This document shows, piece by piece, positions 26,994 through 38,616 of a DNA stretch of 64,000 bases. Made by a program: the position numbers and the translations under genes. This DNA comes from Lateolabrax maculatus (taxonomy: Eukaryota; Chordata; Actinopteri; Acropomatiformes; Lateolabracidae). The notes under the pieces are model-generated. The model searched no databases and had not been told where the DNA came from. It saw nothing but the letters and a program-made list of their open reading frames with translations. The stretch covers positions 3,166,501-3,230,500 of the forward strand of contig CM062207.1 of the NCBI GenBank assembly GCA_031216445.1, in the 5' to 3' direction. Every line of letters starts with the position of its first letter. Position 1 is the stretch's first letter.

Positions 26994-27258
26994 TGTGTGT
27001 ATTTTCTTCCCTTGTACTTCTATCTTTGTGAGGACTCAATTGAACTTTAGACCTTTTGAGGACACCTTTGCAAAGTGAAGACATTTTGGCCAGGTCTCTC
27101 TCTTTCAAAGGGTTGTTTCAGGGTTAAGGTTTTTAGGGTAAATATTAGAGTGAAGACTGGGATTAGACATTTAGTTGTGGTGTTTAGATGCCAGGAAATG
27201 CATTATGTAATTGGGGGTCTTCACAAGTATAGAAATACAAACGTAAGTGTGTGTTTGA
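26994..27258. repeat. small inverted-repeat element (MITE-like), about 250 bp
   Basis: The left end CTTGTACTTCTATCTTTGTG (27011 on) and the reverse complement of the right end, TTGTATTTCTATACTTGTGA (27216-27243), align, giving terminal inverted repeats of about 26 bp. Inside are ACTTTAGACCTTTTGAGGAC, TTTTGGCCAGGTC, a GGGTTAAGG stretch and GCATTATGTAATTGGGGGTC, which I recognise from a repeat common in fish. Confidence 0.65.
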
Positions 27259-28009
27259 GTGTGTTTGTTCTTTGAACTCAGTTTGACTCCTGCACCTGCT
27301 GGGCTGTAGACTCATCATTATGAGTTCACTTGAAGTTCATGAACACACACACACCTGTGGTAATCCCCATGGTTTATCTATGATTTTATCTTCCCATCAT
27401 CACCGACACCTCTTGTCATTTATTCTTTCACATTTCCTTGTTTCGATGTCATCAGTGCAGCTTCATTTTCATTCTTTCTCTCTCACCCACACTATCTCTG
27501 TCTTTTTATTTTTTTCTCTCTCTTTGTTGTTTAATTGTTTTTTTCTTTATTGTGGCAATCATGTTATGCAACAGTTTCTTCCATCTGTCTTTCTTCCAAT
27601 AATTAACGAGTCACACCTTTTCTTTCACTTTCTTTTCTTTTCTTTTCTTTCTCTACTGGAAATGAAGGATTAAATAAACACGGATGTTTTAACAGAACAC
27701 TTCTTCAGTATGTGACCAGGGTCAAAGCAAAAGTAACTTTATGATATGTGCTGCAAATTTGATATCAACAGTTTGTGGACTTCTACGGGTCATTGGCAGG
27801 TCTTCCTGTGGTCCTCTGCAAAATGACACACTCTTAAATCCTCTATCACAAGAGAAATGAGCAATGGATGTTTTTTTTTGTATCAAAATTCTGTGTATAT
27901 ATCTTTTTAAGGATCCTGACATTAAAACGTCCTGGTCATTGCTCACTGGATAAAATCCTTTGTTTTGATAACTTTAAGCCACGCTAGCAGTGTGGCTCTA
28001 GGGATGGCA

Positions 28010-28225
28010 ATGTTGGTCAGGCTGGAAGATCTCAACAACTATTGGATGAATTTCCATGAAATTTAGGACAGACATTTATGGCCCTCTCGCAGGTTGACAT
28101 TTGTGGTTCAGAGTAAAATGACAACTTGATGGTTAACCATGCAATTTCGTTGCAGATATTGGCGGACTTTGTGAACTTTGGTGATCCCATGACTTTTTAT
28201 GTAGCTCCATCATGAAGTCAAAATT
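28010..28225 (+). repeat. teleost interspersed repeat relic (CAACAACTATTGGATGAATT type)
   Basis: TCTCAACAACTATTGGATGA, TTCCATGAAATTTAGGACAG and GTGATCCCATGACTTTT match the family at 40388-40640. Confidence 0.65.
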
Positions 28226-30925
28226 AAAATATGTTTGCTTTATGACCAAATACCTTCCAAACTAATGAAACTCCTATTCAGACTCAACTGTACTTTGTAC
28301 GTTGTGCTAGTTAGAAAATGTTAGTGTGCTAACAAGTTAAACTAAGATGTAACAGTGGTAAAAACTGATGAAAAGACTGGTGATGTTAAACACATATAAA
28401 CTGCACAGAATGACAAACAGTAGCATGCATGTTATGAATGCTTTAGATATCACATCAAGCTAAAATTTAGGTAGTTATTTGCCTAAAGTTTTTAAAACCT
28501 ACATGTAGATTACAGTGTTCTTGGTTTAGGGAATTGAACCTTCTTGTTTCTTTTAAGATTTACTCTCATTTGACATTCATGGAAGAACTGGCAATATCCA
28601 GATTTTATCTGAAAATTGAGAAAACTAAAGCACTTTGTGGCTGAGTTTCCTTTTGTGTGTATCTGGCTGGACACTGATTCTGGAGTGATGGAAGGACGGC
28701 GGGTGCAGCCCTCTCAGATGGGAATTTCAGGAAACAAAATATTACATGAATCAACTCGAAAGTCCTTGACATGAAATATCTTGGAACAGCTTGCACTTTC
28801 TGATGGGGAAGAAGGTAAACTTCCAAAAAACCTACATCGCTGCCGATTTTCTTTTGTATTGATTGCGAAAGGAGCTCTATTAGTAAGAGCTGGGAAAATC
28901 AGCAACAATTCCTGTTCCTTAAAATAGACATACCAGCATTGGTTTGATGTTTTCTTTGGAAGTGTGTCATCCACAGACTGCAGTAAGATGTGCAGATGTG
29001 TGTTGCCTGTCGAAGCTGTAGTCAGATGTACAAAGAAATATTAATCCAGGAGCAGTTAACACTTGTCTAACAGGCCGTCATGCAGGAAAAACCCTGCGTT
29101 ACTGCAATGAGGAAAATCACACACCTCATACATACCGAAACACAACTGCGTTTTACCAACAGATTTTTCTGCCTGAAATATTGACACTTGTACAAGGACA
29201 CGCCTGCAGGCAAAGTCATATGCAAACAATGAAATGAACAATTAAAGCGCATGTACACGCTTGATTTCATTAGACGTTTATGTCCCCTGGATGATTTTAA
29301 AAACATTTGAGCAGTTTTAGCACTTAAAAGAGACTAATGTTTTTCTCTTTTCTTACATTCAATCATCCACTCTTTGATTTCAATATTTAATAAAGGGTAA
29401 TATCTTTTTCCTTATTTGATGTACCGTTTCATGTGAGATTTCCTCCTACTGCTGGTAGCCTGGTGCCAACAGTTTCTGCTGCTCGGCTGCAGATTCACTT
29501 TCTTTTTGAAGAAAAACCACTCAGGTTCTCCTACAGGAAATGTTTTTCTTATTGAGATGAAAAAATTAAACTGGATGACATGCAGAATCATTTTCCCTCA
29601 ACATGTGTGTCACTTTATAAACTTTCAACGGCAGTTTTGCCCTGGGCCACGCAGGCACAACTGGCTGCTGACACCTCTTTAAACTTCCATGTAATTCTTT
29701 CTTGCACTTCAGCATGCTAATACTAGACTAACACACAACTTGTCTGCTGGGTCATATCAACTCTTTGTAAGGCAATTACTAAGCTCTAAGTGGGCAGTAT
29801 TTAGTCTCGAACCAGCTATTTACTGAATGTTGTCACACCAGGCAAATATACTGTAAGTTAAATGGTATCCAGTAAACTTCTTTGTCATGTGTTAAACGAT
29901 TTCCGGGAAACATCTATTGTTTAATCAAATCAGGAAATAATTGTCACTGTTAACGCAGGCATCTCTGCATCATCATGAGTTGTAATTTTCCAAACATAAT
30001 GTCTTCAACAAGACCAGAACCAAAAGAAACAGAAGACAGATTAAATATTTCAAACAAGATCACAGTTTACAACCATCCTAGCCGCTGTGTGAGGCTTTAC
30101 TTTGAAGTCCAGTAGAGTGCTTTTAATGCTCACAGTGACCGGCACTAACATGCTGATGTTTTAGCAGGTGGCATGCAGTTTACTATTTTTAACATATTAG
30201 TTAAGCGTGTTAGTATACTGAAGACTTCTTAAAGCAAGATGAAGTTATATCACTGTAATTCAGTAAACTTCCAGGATAGAGAAGCAATTGGAGGGACAAA
30301 ATAATAAATGGAGAAAAACATTTTTAATTTTCACTAATCCAACCTTCAGTAAACTGCCCAGAGACACAGGATTTGGAGTTCTGCATGAAGTTTGCGATTA
30401 ACATTGTTCAGTTTTTCTTCTCTGGTTTTTCTCTGTGTTATCTTCACCACATCATCCTGTCCTGAGATGGACCATCACACTTCTGTTCCCACAGCTGTTT
30501 GATTCTGTTGACTCAGTCTGCGAGCTGATTGGTTATTGTCTGTTCTCAGTATTTCTCATGATCCCTCGTACCTGCGGGTGAGGGTTCAGCTGTGTGCTTC
30601 TGCATCCAGTCTGGTGGATAATAACTGGTTTAATCCTTCAGAAGAGACGAGAGTCACAGTTGAGAGGACTCTCTCTTTGTCCCCTTTCTCCAGCGCTCTG
30701 TCACTTTCTATTTGTTTTTTCCTCCTTTTGTTTTTCTTTGTTTAATATAACCAAACTTTGTTATGTGAAGTTTTACTATTGGAAGCATGTTGTCCAGTTA
30801 CAAAGTTCTCTGCTTACAGTGAATACACATTACAAACATTACGCAGCATACTTACACAATAAACATGATACAGAAATACAGAATGTTTATATTGAAACAG
30901 TTAAAAGGGTAAAAAGAGGCCACTC

Positions 30926-30954
<29 letters not shown>
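30926..30954. repeat. (CA)n microsatellite
   Basis: A pure CA tract of 29 bp. Confidence 0.9.
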
Positions 30955-30957
<3 letters not shown>

Positions 30958-31065
30958 TGATTCCCTTGAAGTGGTTCATCTTGGAGTACTTAGTGTGGCA
31001 AACAGTCTCTCCTGGTGGCAAAACTACAAACAAACAGTATTGAACTCCTTGTTCTTCCCACAAGC

Positions 31066-31099
31066 TGTGTGTGTGTGTGTGTGTGTGTGGGGGGGGGGG
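31066..31099. repeat. (GT)n followed by a run of G
   Basis: A GT tract at 31066-31089 runs directly into about 11 consecutive G. Confidence 0.9.
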
Positions 31100-31313
31100 T
31101 TTTCACAAGTACTCTACAGTATGTGTCCATATTAATTAGCCAGTGTGTCTTTTTATCTATATCTTATGTATTTTAGATTCATGTCAGTTTTGAATGGGTC
31201 TGTGTTATGATTTATTACCAAAACGCCTCGTGTGCGTTTGTATGTATTTCTTAATCCGTGACTCTGTGTGTGTGTGCGCGCACACTCTTAAACCATGTCT
31301 TTGAAATGTGTGT

Positions 31314-31315
<2 letters not shown>

Positions 31316-31347
<32 letters not shown>
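31316..31347 (+). repeat. poly(T), 32 bp
   Basis: An uninterrupted T run. It could be the poly(A) tail of a minus-strand retroposed insertion, but no SINE or LINE body is recognised next to it. Confidence 0.9.
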
Positions 31348-31350
<3 letters not shown>

Positions 31351-31850
31351 TCTGTGCCCATTGTAATAGCTTTCTCTCTTACTCTTTCTCTGTTTCTGTC
31401 TTCCATCAAGCTGAAGAAAAACTCCCGGCGAACATCACAGCCTGTTTCTTCTTGATGTTCACAAACCACAGGGATCTATCTGCTGGCTGGGAAATAAAAA
31501 CAGATATAGAGGCATTGAGACATCAGTCGGTCAGTGTGCTGCAGAATCTTAAACCAGAACACTAGTTTCTGTGTGTTCCCCACATGACAAGTCTCAGTCC
31601 TATTGTTAAACTCATTGTGAAGAGGTACAATAACAGATTTGATGGAAAAGGTTCTGCTCTTCGAGGGACAAAGAATCTGAGCAGCAACAACGATTCTGCT
31701 CAGAGAACTAGAAGTGTTAACAAATGCATAAATGAACATTAAATCTTTGTAAAGTCAACAATAGTGAAAACTTAGCAAATTCGTCATGAGTAGTTTGGGG
31801 ATGGTGGATGGTGAGGAGTAAAAGGTTAATGGCTGCGCTGCATGAATGTG

Positions 31851-31970
31851 ATTGGACGTTTCTAGTTAAGCATGAATGAAACAGCTGATGTCAACCAGCT
31901 ATGCATTGCTGGATATTGATCGAATGCCATTCCCTATATAAGGAGGAGGATCTGTTAGTTTATAGACAAG
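31851..31970 (+). promoter_or_regulatory. TATA-box-like core promoter candidate just beyond the cyp26b1 3' end
   Basis: CCTATATAAGG at 31933-31943 holds an excellent TATA box (TATATAAG) and is close to a CArG box (seven A/T instead of six). An inverted CCAAT (ATTGG) lies at 31851, about 85 bp upstream. A start near 31965 would be expected. No ORF of interest follows on the plus strand, so any transcript would be non-coding or the match may be chance. Confidence 0.25.
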
Positions 31971-33186
31971 ACATGTTCCAGGTTGGGGACCCTTGAAAGT
32001 GTGCAGGATCTCTCCTTCATTACTTTCCTATGGTTGCTTTTCTGATGCACCTATCCTCCGAATCTTTTGATAACTAGAGCTTTGAAACAATACTGCAGGG
32101 ATCACTGTAGGGTTTTCATTCACTCTATTCTTCAAAGTATCCAAGAGAGTTATAGGCCATTTTGCATCTAGACTTGGTATTACGATATGTTTTCATATGT
32201 TTGTGTAATTTTCTACATTTTGGACTTTTCTGAAGGACTTACATCACTGCCAAAGCAAAAAATAGTGCATAAAAGGTAAAGTTATAAATGTCATGTACGA
32301 GGGATATGTGACAACTTGAACATCAGAAACCAAGTATCAAGTGACTTTTTAAAAATGCGGTAACAATCTTTTGTTAACATTAACACAGTGCGTTAGCTGC
32401 CTAACTGTACTCATGCTTGATTATACTGTAGTTGTCGTGCAGATATTATAGGAAAATAATATTTCGACATAGCGCCGAACTTAGTGGGCGAGCGTATTGT
32501 ATAAAATACTGTTGATGGAAGGGTGCGTCTCTGCAGCGTTTACTGCTTTCAACAGTTTATTTAAACTGACAGAAGGCACCTGGTCTCACTTGCTCTCCAT
32601 CCACAAGCTTTCTGTAGCTTTCTGTTATACACAGGCTGCCTGCCATCTGTTTGATTTGCATGCTGGATGCGCTTGTGCACATACTTGTATTTTTTTGTTT
32701 GTGTGCTTGTTTCATGTGGTTTTGTGAAAATACCACATGAGTTGTTGCTTTCACTTACTTTAGTATTTATGCACACTTTACCGATTCTGGAAGTGGTTTG
32801 GATATCTGGATCTTCACTGCATCAACACCTTTATGTGTTTTTACGTTACTATCAGTTTTAACTTTACTATCAGAATACAGTCTCAACAGCCGTGTCATGA
32901 GTGTAGAATCTGTGTTGCTATTGGTTTGTGCTCTTTGAATCAATCTCATGTTGTCAAGCGGTTTTACAGCAGTTTTACAGATGTAGCCAAATTAGTTTTA
33001 TTATCTCCAGAGTTGTTCCACAGCTGCTACACTGTCACTTCACCCAAAGAGGAACATTTTGTAAAGTTCGTAGTGTAAGGGACGGATGGGTGGAGATTTT
33101 AGTACTTGAAATGTTTTATACATTAAAACATACAAATTGTGGAAGAGTACAAAAATTCACTATTCAGATATCTTTTTACTTTATAG

Positions 33187-33192
33187 TTTATT
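33187..33192 (-). terminator. candidate distal polyadenylation signal AATAAA for cyp26b1
   Basis: TTTATT on the plus strand reads AATAAA in gene orientation. About 15-60 nt downstream (plus 33130-33172) the transcript strand is rich in T and TG runs, as expected of a downstream element. Cleavage would fall near 33165-33175. Confidence 0.45.
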
Positions 33193-33831
33193 ACAGGAGT
33201 ACATTTAACAATCACGGTAACAAAAAAGGAAAGGAAGAAAGTAGAACAAGACATTCATATTTAAACTAAATGGAGTTTTTTTCCTGTAAAAAGAAATACA
33301 AATATTATGTACAGAATGACATAAGACAGGTTCAGAGAAACCAACAGGTGAGAGGAAGGGGAAGTGTAGTCGCATGGCACTTAAAAAATAGACATACCTC
33401 GCAAGTGCTTTCTGTTTTCCATAATTAATATCAAATAAAATGCAGTGATAATAAGTCTGAATAACAAAACAAATAATAATTATTACAGTAATCAAATCAA
33501 CAATATTAACATTTTAAACACTGTTTACAATATAACTGAAATACATAACATTCTTAATACATCCAATATTTACCAAAAACCTTCTCATTTAGGCTAAAAA
33601 CTCTAAATCTGTAATAGAATAAAAAATAGCATTTCAAATATCTTATAACAACAATATTAATCGTACAATAACATTAATATTAGGTTATTAGTAGACGTAA
33701 ATAGCTGATTTTCCCCATGGCTTGCTAAAGAAAAGAATATTGTACAAATTAATATACACTATAACCCATTAATGCTCTTTTTGCTTTCACAAAATGCAAA
33801 TATTTTAATCAGCTAAATTATTTATATCTAC

Positions 33832-33853
33832 ATCTATCTATATATAGATAGAT
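33832..33853. repeat. 22-bp perfect TA-rich palindrome in the probable 3' UTR
   Basis: The core CTATCTATATATAGATAG extends by two matching pairs on each side to 22 bp. It sits in a wider run of TATC/GATA motifs (about 33820-33872). In RNA it would form an AU-rich hairpin; in DNA it is a GATA-motif cluster. Confidence 0.7.
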
Positions 33854-36606
33854 ATAGATATATATAGATATATGGGAAAGAAATAGCAAGTCTCACTCGA
33901 TACAAACTATTGCGATCTATAACTCTCAATTAGAAAATGTACACAAGAAAAGCAGCAAAAAAATTCTATTTTTATATTTTTTTTTATCATGAAGAAATCA
34001 GTGGTGTGGTTGGTAGAAAGAGTGAACAATGTCTAGCACAGGAAGAATCCTTCTGGTATGCTATTGGACAACAGGAATCGTCCAATAAGAAAAGCCCTGC
34101 CCTCCCTCTGAAACCTCATTGGTCCTTCTCGCTCAAGTTCTTCGGTTTAGAACTTAGAACCCTGTCCGAGGATTCTAGAATGTCCAAGAGTTCTGCTAAC
34201 AAGTCCCAGAGTTCCGTTGCAGAAGCTTTCCATAAATGGGAAATAAGAAAAAAAAAAAAAAATCTTCCTCTCTCCAATTATGGAACACACAAAGCTCTGA
34301 GAGTTCTGATTGTGCAATCACCTCAAACAATAAATCTCTTTTAGCTAATAAAGTTGCTTAAACCATGTAATTTATTTTGTTTTGCATTCTTAGCGTTGAT
34401 TGGAGGAGCAGCAAGACAGAGTGTCACCTTCTCCGCAGAACTCAAAATGGCTGCCCCAAGGAGACAGGAAAATAAAAATAGCACACAAGTAAACAAACAC
34501 AGAATGACAAAGCAACACTCAAGCAGCATGTATGTAGGTCTTCTCCTCTCCACCTCCAACTTATCCCTCTGTCTTTTCTCCTCCTCCAGCTCAGGAAGTT
34601 GCGCCGCTTCGTGAGACAGAGTTCTTTATAGTATTCCTCGTTTCGGGACAATGTCACCGTCCAAGAGAGTACAATCTCAATGCAACTTGGAAGTGTGGTT
34701 TATGTATCAAAGCACAGGTTCAAAGAGTTTACAAAGCAGACCTGGACCTCATTACTGTTTGACCTTGATTCAGTTACTTTGATCTTGTGTGATGCCAATT
34801 GGGAATTCCTGTTGGTTGATTCTGCTCGCACCAACAAAATTGCTTCTTCGGGGGGATACAAAATGGTTGCAGAAGGTAATACAGCAAGTGAGAGCAAGCA
34901 CTATTGGAAACCCCTGATATCTTTTTGTTTATGTAGTCTGAAAGCAAAGTAATTGACTGCTTTCAAAAAGTAATCGGTCCAGCTCTGAAACTACAACAGT
35001 GAGTAAGTGACATTATTTATGTGCAGTCAGTCAGAGTTAAATGTCAAAAAGCAAAGGCTTATTCGTTAATCACCACAATGTCTACTCTGCACCTGAGTTC
35101 ACACACCACCAAGATAACTGGGATATGCTATATATATTGGGAACACTTTGAGTCAATGCTGGTGGGCAATCTGTGGGTAGCCGAGACTGAAGAAGAGTGA
35201 AGGTTTTCACTTAAGATAATAAGACATGGTAAGATGGCATGGCCTCTAAATCTTTTTTCATTTTGAGGTTTTAGGGTTTGTAATTTGGAACCACAAGAGG
35301 GAAAAGATTTTAAGTTTGGAGAATGTAAAAGCCATAATGATGACATCCATCTTCCGGCATGGATTAACCTCCCCAAGAAGTACCCTGAAGAGTCACTTCA
35401 TCTAAAAGCTCATTCCTCCCTCTTTACTGTAATTTTAATTATAGCTATTCTTTTACTCAAGCACTGAGAGTAAAAGCTCTGGGGCTCTTACTCTTTGGGT
35501 CCTTTCTATTGTTTTTTATTTGTAATGTTGGTCATTAGAGAACTGAAGCTTATTCTACTGGAAGCAATGTTGAAAATGTTATGTTAAAAATCTTTGAGGA
35601 TTATAAAGTGTAGAGGCAGTTTTGTGAAAAACCAGCAGGAAAAGAGGTCAAAACAAATTGAACAAATTGCCCATTTGCATCAAATTCAAAATGTTATGTG
35701 TTCCGCACCGAAAATAAGCAGCCAGTAAATCTTCCCCATCGTTAGCAGTACAACATATTTACTGCATCATGATACAGTTGGCTTGAAGAAATGGTGCAGA
35801 GCCAATCTGACAAGCTCAGCAACACTATCTCACAACTGTCTGTGCCACAACCTGCTACCCAATGTGCTATGATCCTTTTGACTGCATCTGTAAGCTAGTA
35901 AACAATTTGAATCTCGATGGACCTTTGATGGAAGCCACTACGGATTTCTGACATTCTTTCAAATCTTTTTCAAATAGGCAGAAAACATGAGTTGAATCTG
36001 GGTGGCACCATGAAGAATTCTGGCTCAAAATTCACCAATTTTGACCAGACTTTTCAGTCCAAAATATCCATCTCGTTTACCCTGCAAGACAACTGAAATG
36101 GTTCACTGCATTTGATTAAGCACAAGCAAAATGCTAAAATATCATATTCTTTCATCCTATACCCTGTTTCATCCATCTCGCCTTCCATCCACAACCGTCT
36201 TTACTTTTACTTTTCTAATTTCAACACTTCATTTCACCAAAAGTACCACCATACTTCTCTTTCTCCCATTGTGCACTACCCACATTCTCTTTCAAATTAT
36301 ATTACATAGCTTTTTTGTACATACATTTTGTTTGTATATTTCTTTAAAAAAATACACAGAATAGAGCATAATTAAGAACTTTTTTGGCAGCTTCTTCCTT
36401 TCTCAGAGGAAAGTCCCAATCATCATCAGTTGTAACAAGAGACGAAGACTTCTGCTTTTCTTTTAGTCTGAAAAGGAACCTCCAACTTGGCAGAGCAAAG
36501 GTGGAGAAGAAAAAATAACTCTGAAATTCTTTCTTTCCTTCCTTAAATATTCTCCCTAAAGACTCCTTCGATCACTCACCCCCCCTACTCATCAACTCTA
36601 TGACCT

Positions 36607-36999
36607 TCAAACAGTCGCTCCCAGCAGCTCTTCCGACTTGGCCATGATCTCGTTCTGGTTGGAGTCCAAGCCGTAGAACTTGACCTTCAGCCCGTCCACT
36701 GGGTGGACCACGGGTACCGTGACCACGCGGGGGAACTGCCGGGTGGCCAGCTCGAAACGGCTGGTGCTGGCTAGCTCAATAGCCAGGATGCGAAGGAAGA
36801 GGGTGGCGAGCTGCTTGCCCAGGCAGGACCGGACGCCGCCGCCGAAGGGCAGGTAGTGGAAGCGTCCCTCTTTGTCTTCTCCCCGCTCCTGGCTGAAGCG
36901 GTCAGGGTCAAAGGCGTCCACATCCTTGAAGACAGCTGAGGTGTCGTGGGTGTCCCGAATGCTGTACATCACACTCCAGCCCTTTGGAATCTGAACTCC
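36607..36999 (-). CDS. cyp26b1: cyp26b1 terminal coding exon (residues about 383-512): heme-binding loop and stop
   Basis: This exon has 393 bases, 130 codons plus stop. It starts [20 protein letters not shown] after acceptor CTCCAG. It contains DPDRF (413-417), the heme signature [14 protein letters not shown] with axial Cys at about 441, and the conserved tail [18 protein letters not shown] followed by ATV and the stop. Intron 6 upstream is 203 bp. The reading frame is open throughout. Confidence 0.97.
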   Translation of the reverse strand, partial: GVQIPKGWSVMYSIRDTHDTSAVFKDVDAFDPDRFSQERGEDKEGRFHYLPFGGGVRSCLGKQLATLFLRILAIELASTSRFELATRQFPRVVTVPVVHPVDGLKVKFYGLDSNQNEIMAKSEELLGATV

Positions 37000-38584
37000 C
37001 TGGAGACAGAGAAATTAAGCCGGTTTGTAAGTAGGTTTCTACTCATCTTAGAAGCTTATGTTCTAACTTCTTGAGAAATAAGACAACTTCTTGTTGAGAC
37101 CTTGACTTTTTGGGTAGCAGTTTCATAGGACTAGGTTCTTAGTCTTAATGAATAGAAACACCATTGTATAGTACAAAGATAGAAATTGCAGTTGCCACTC
37201 ACATCAAGTTCGAAAGTCTGCATGGCAGTTCTGTAGGCCCCTGAGACCGGCGTAAAGAGTCTCAGCACCTCTTTGATGACACAGTCCAGGTACTTGAGGC
37301 TCACGATGGTGTCCAGCCTCAGCTCTCCTTCGGGGCAGAGGCAGCCATTGTGGAGGAGACCCCTGGCTCTCAGCTCCTCTCTCAGGCGTTCCAGGACGGC
37401 AGGGTGGCGGAGGAGCTGCATGATGAGTGATGTGCTGGCGCTGGCCGTGGTGGCGAAGGCGGCAAAGATCAGCTCGATGGTCGACTCCTGCGGGATGATA
37501 GAGAGGCGAGATGGTGTATCAGTGCGCTGGTTCCCAAACCTTTTGACTTGTGATGAGCAATGCCTTATGATGACTTATGAGCCCCTTGTTACAAGTTATC
37601 TATGTCTTAGAAATGTGTTCGACCAAAGACTGATTCATATGATGATTTTGACTCTTCAAAAAAGGGTTTAGAAAATATACAGCCTGTAAACACAGTCTCC
37701 CTACCCGTCACTATTACTTTTCACTACTCGGCCAGAGTTGGTTAAAGCCAGTCGCTGATATAAAAAGTGTAATTTTAACATGAGCACAAACCTACACTGA
37801 GTGCAGATCTGTACTGAGGGCGTATGAGTTGATTTGTCTTACTTTGTGGGCACGTCAACCGGTTTCTCCCTCAGCTTCTGATGGGTTAATTGCTTTTTTC
37901 TTGAATAAAGGGTCCAGGGAGTGGAAATTTAGATGGCAGTATTATGTGCTGAAGGTAGCCAAATGCCCAACTATAGCCATGATTACTGTTTTTGAGGTGG
38001 TAGCAATACAAAAGAAACTGAATTTATGATTGAAGAAAACTGATCTTCTCACCCTGCATGTTATTTAGTTGTCAGTGGCATTTTGATTTATTCTTTTAAA
38101 AATGTGAAACCTTTTTTTTGTCAATAATTTTTAAGCCAAATTTTGAGCAAACTCAGCCTTACTTTGGGCACAAATCCACCTCCCCACACCTCAAGCTTGC
38201 CATTTGTTTCGTAACGACACAGGGCCAAAAAAAAAATTCAAAAGCCAAAACATAATAAAAGTATGTTGTTTTTAATTCCTGAAAAGTAGTGTGTTTGGAA
38301 ATATGAAGTTCATATCCAATAACAACATTTAGCGCTCCGTACCGTGCCGTGGCATGCCATGCCTGTTACTAAGGTAGTGGAATAAATAACACAGAGGCTG
38401 GGCAGCACCATTCTCATTATAAACCTCTCATCTGCCATCATCTGTGTCAAAATACATCTCTGCCTCACCCTACATGTATGTGTGTTATATATGTGTGCGT
38501 CAGAAAAACTGCAGGAGAGTGCTTCAGCCTGGGCCTCTGCGACAGGGGCTCCCCAGTTCAGTTTGTGTGTGTATTTATATATAC

Positions 38585-38616
<32 letters not shown>

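Larger units (their letters stand above)
28226..33167. other. non-coding stretch between the repeats and the probable cyp26b1 3' end
   Basis: Mostly AT-rich, repeat-poor sequence from 28230 to 30900 and 31350 to 33160, with the microsatellites and poly(T) listed. No recognisable exon. Low repeat content next to a developmental gene makes this a fair place to look for conserved non-coding elements. Confidence 0.5.
33168..36606 (-). other. cyp26b1: probable cyp26b1 3' untranslated region
   Basis: About 3.4 kb of AT-rich sequence follows the stop codon on the minus strand, with no coding exon and few microsatellites, unlike both flanks. Minus-strand AATAAA hexamers occur at 35515-35520, 34371-34376 and 33187-33192. 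The last is placed as the main end because U-rich sequence follows it. Long 3' UTRs are known for mammalian CYP26B1. The extent is inferred; an earlier end at one of the other hexamers is possible. Confidence 0.5.
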
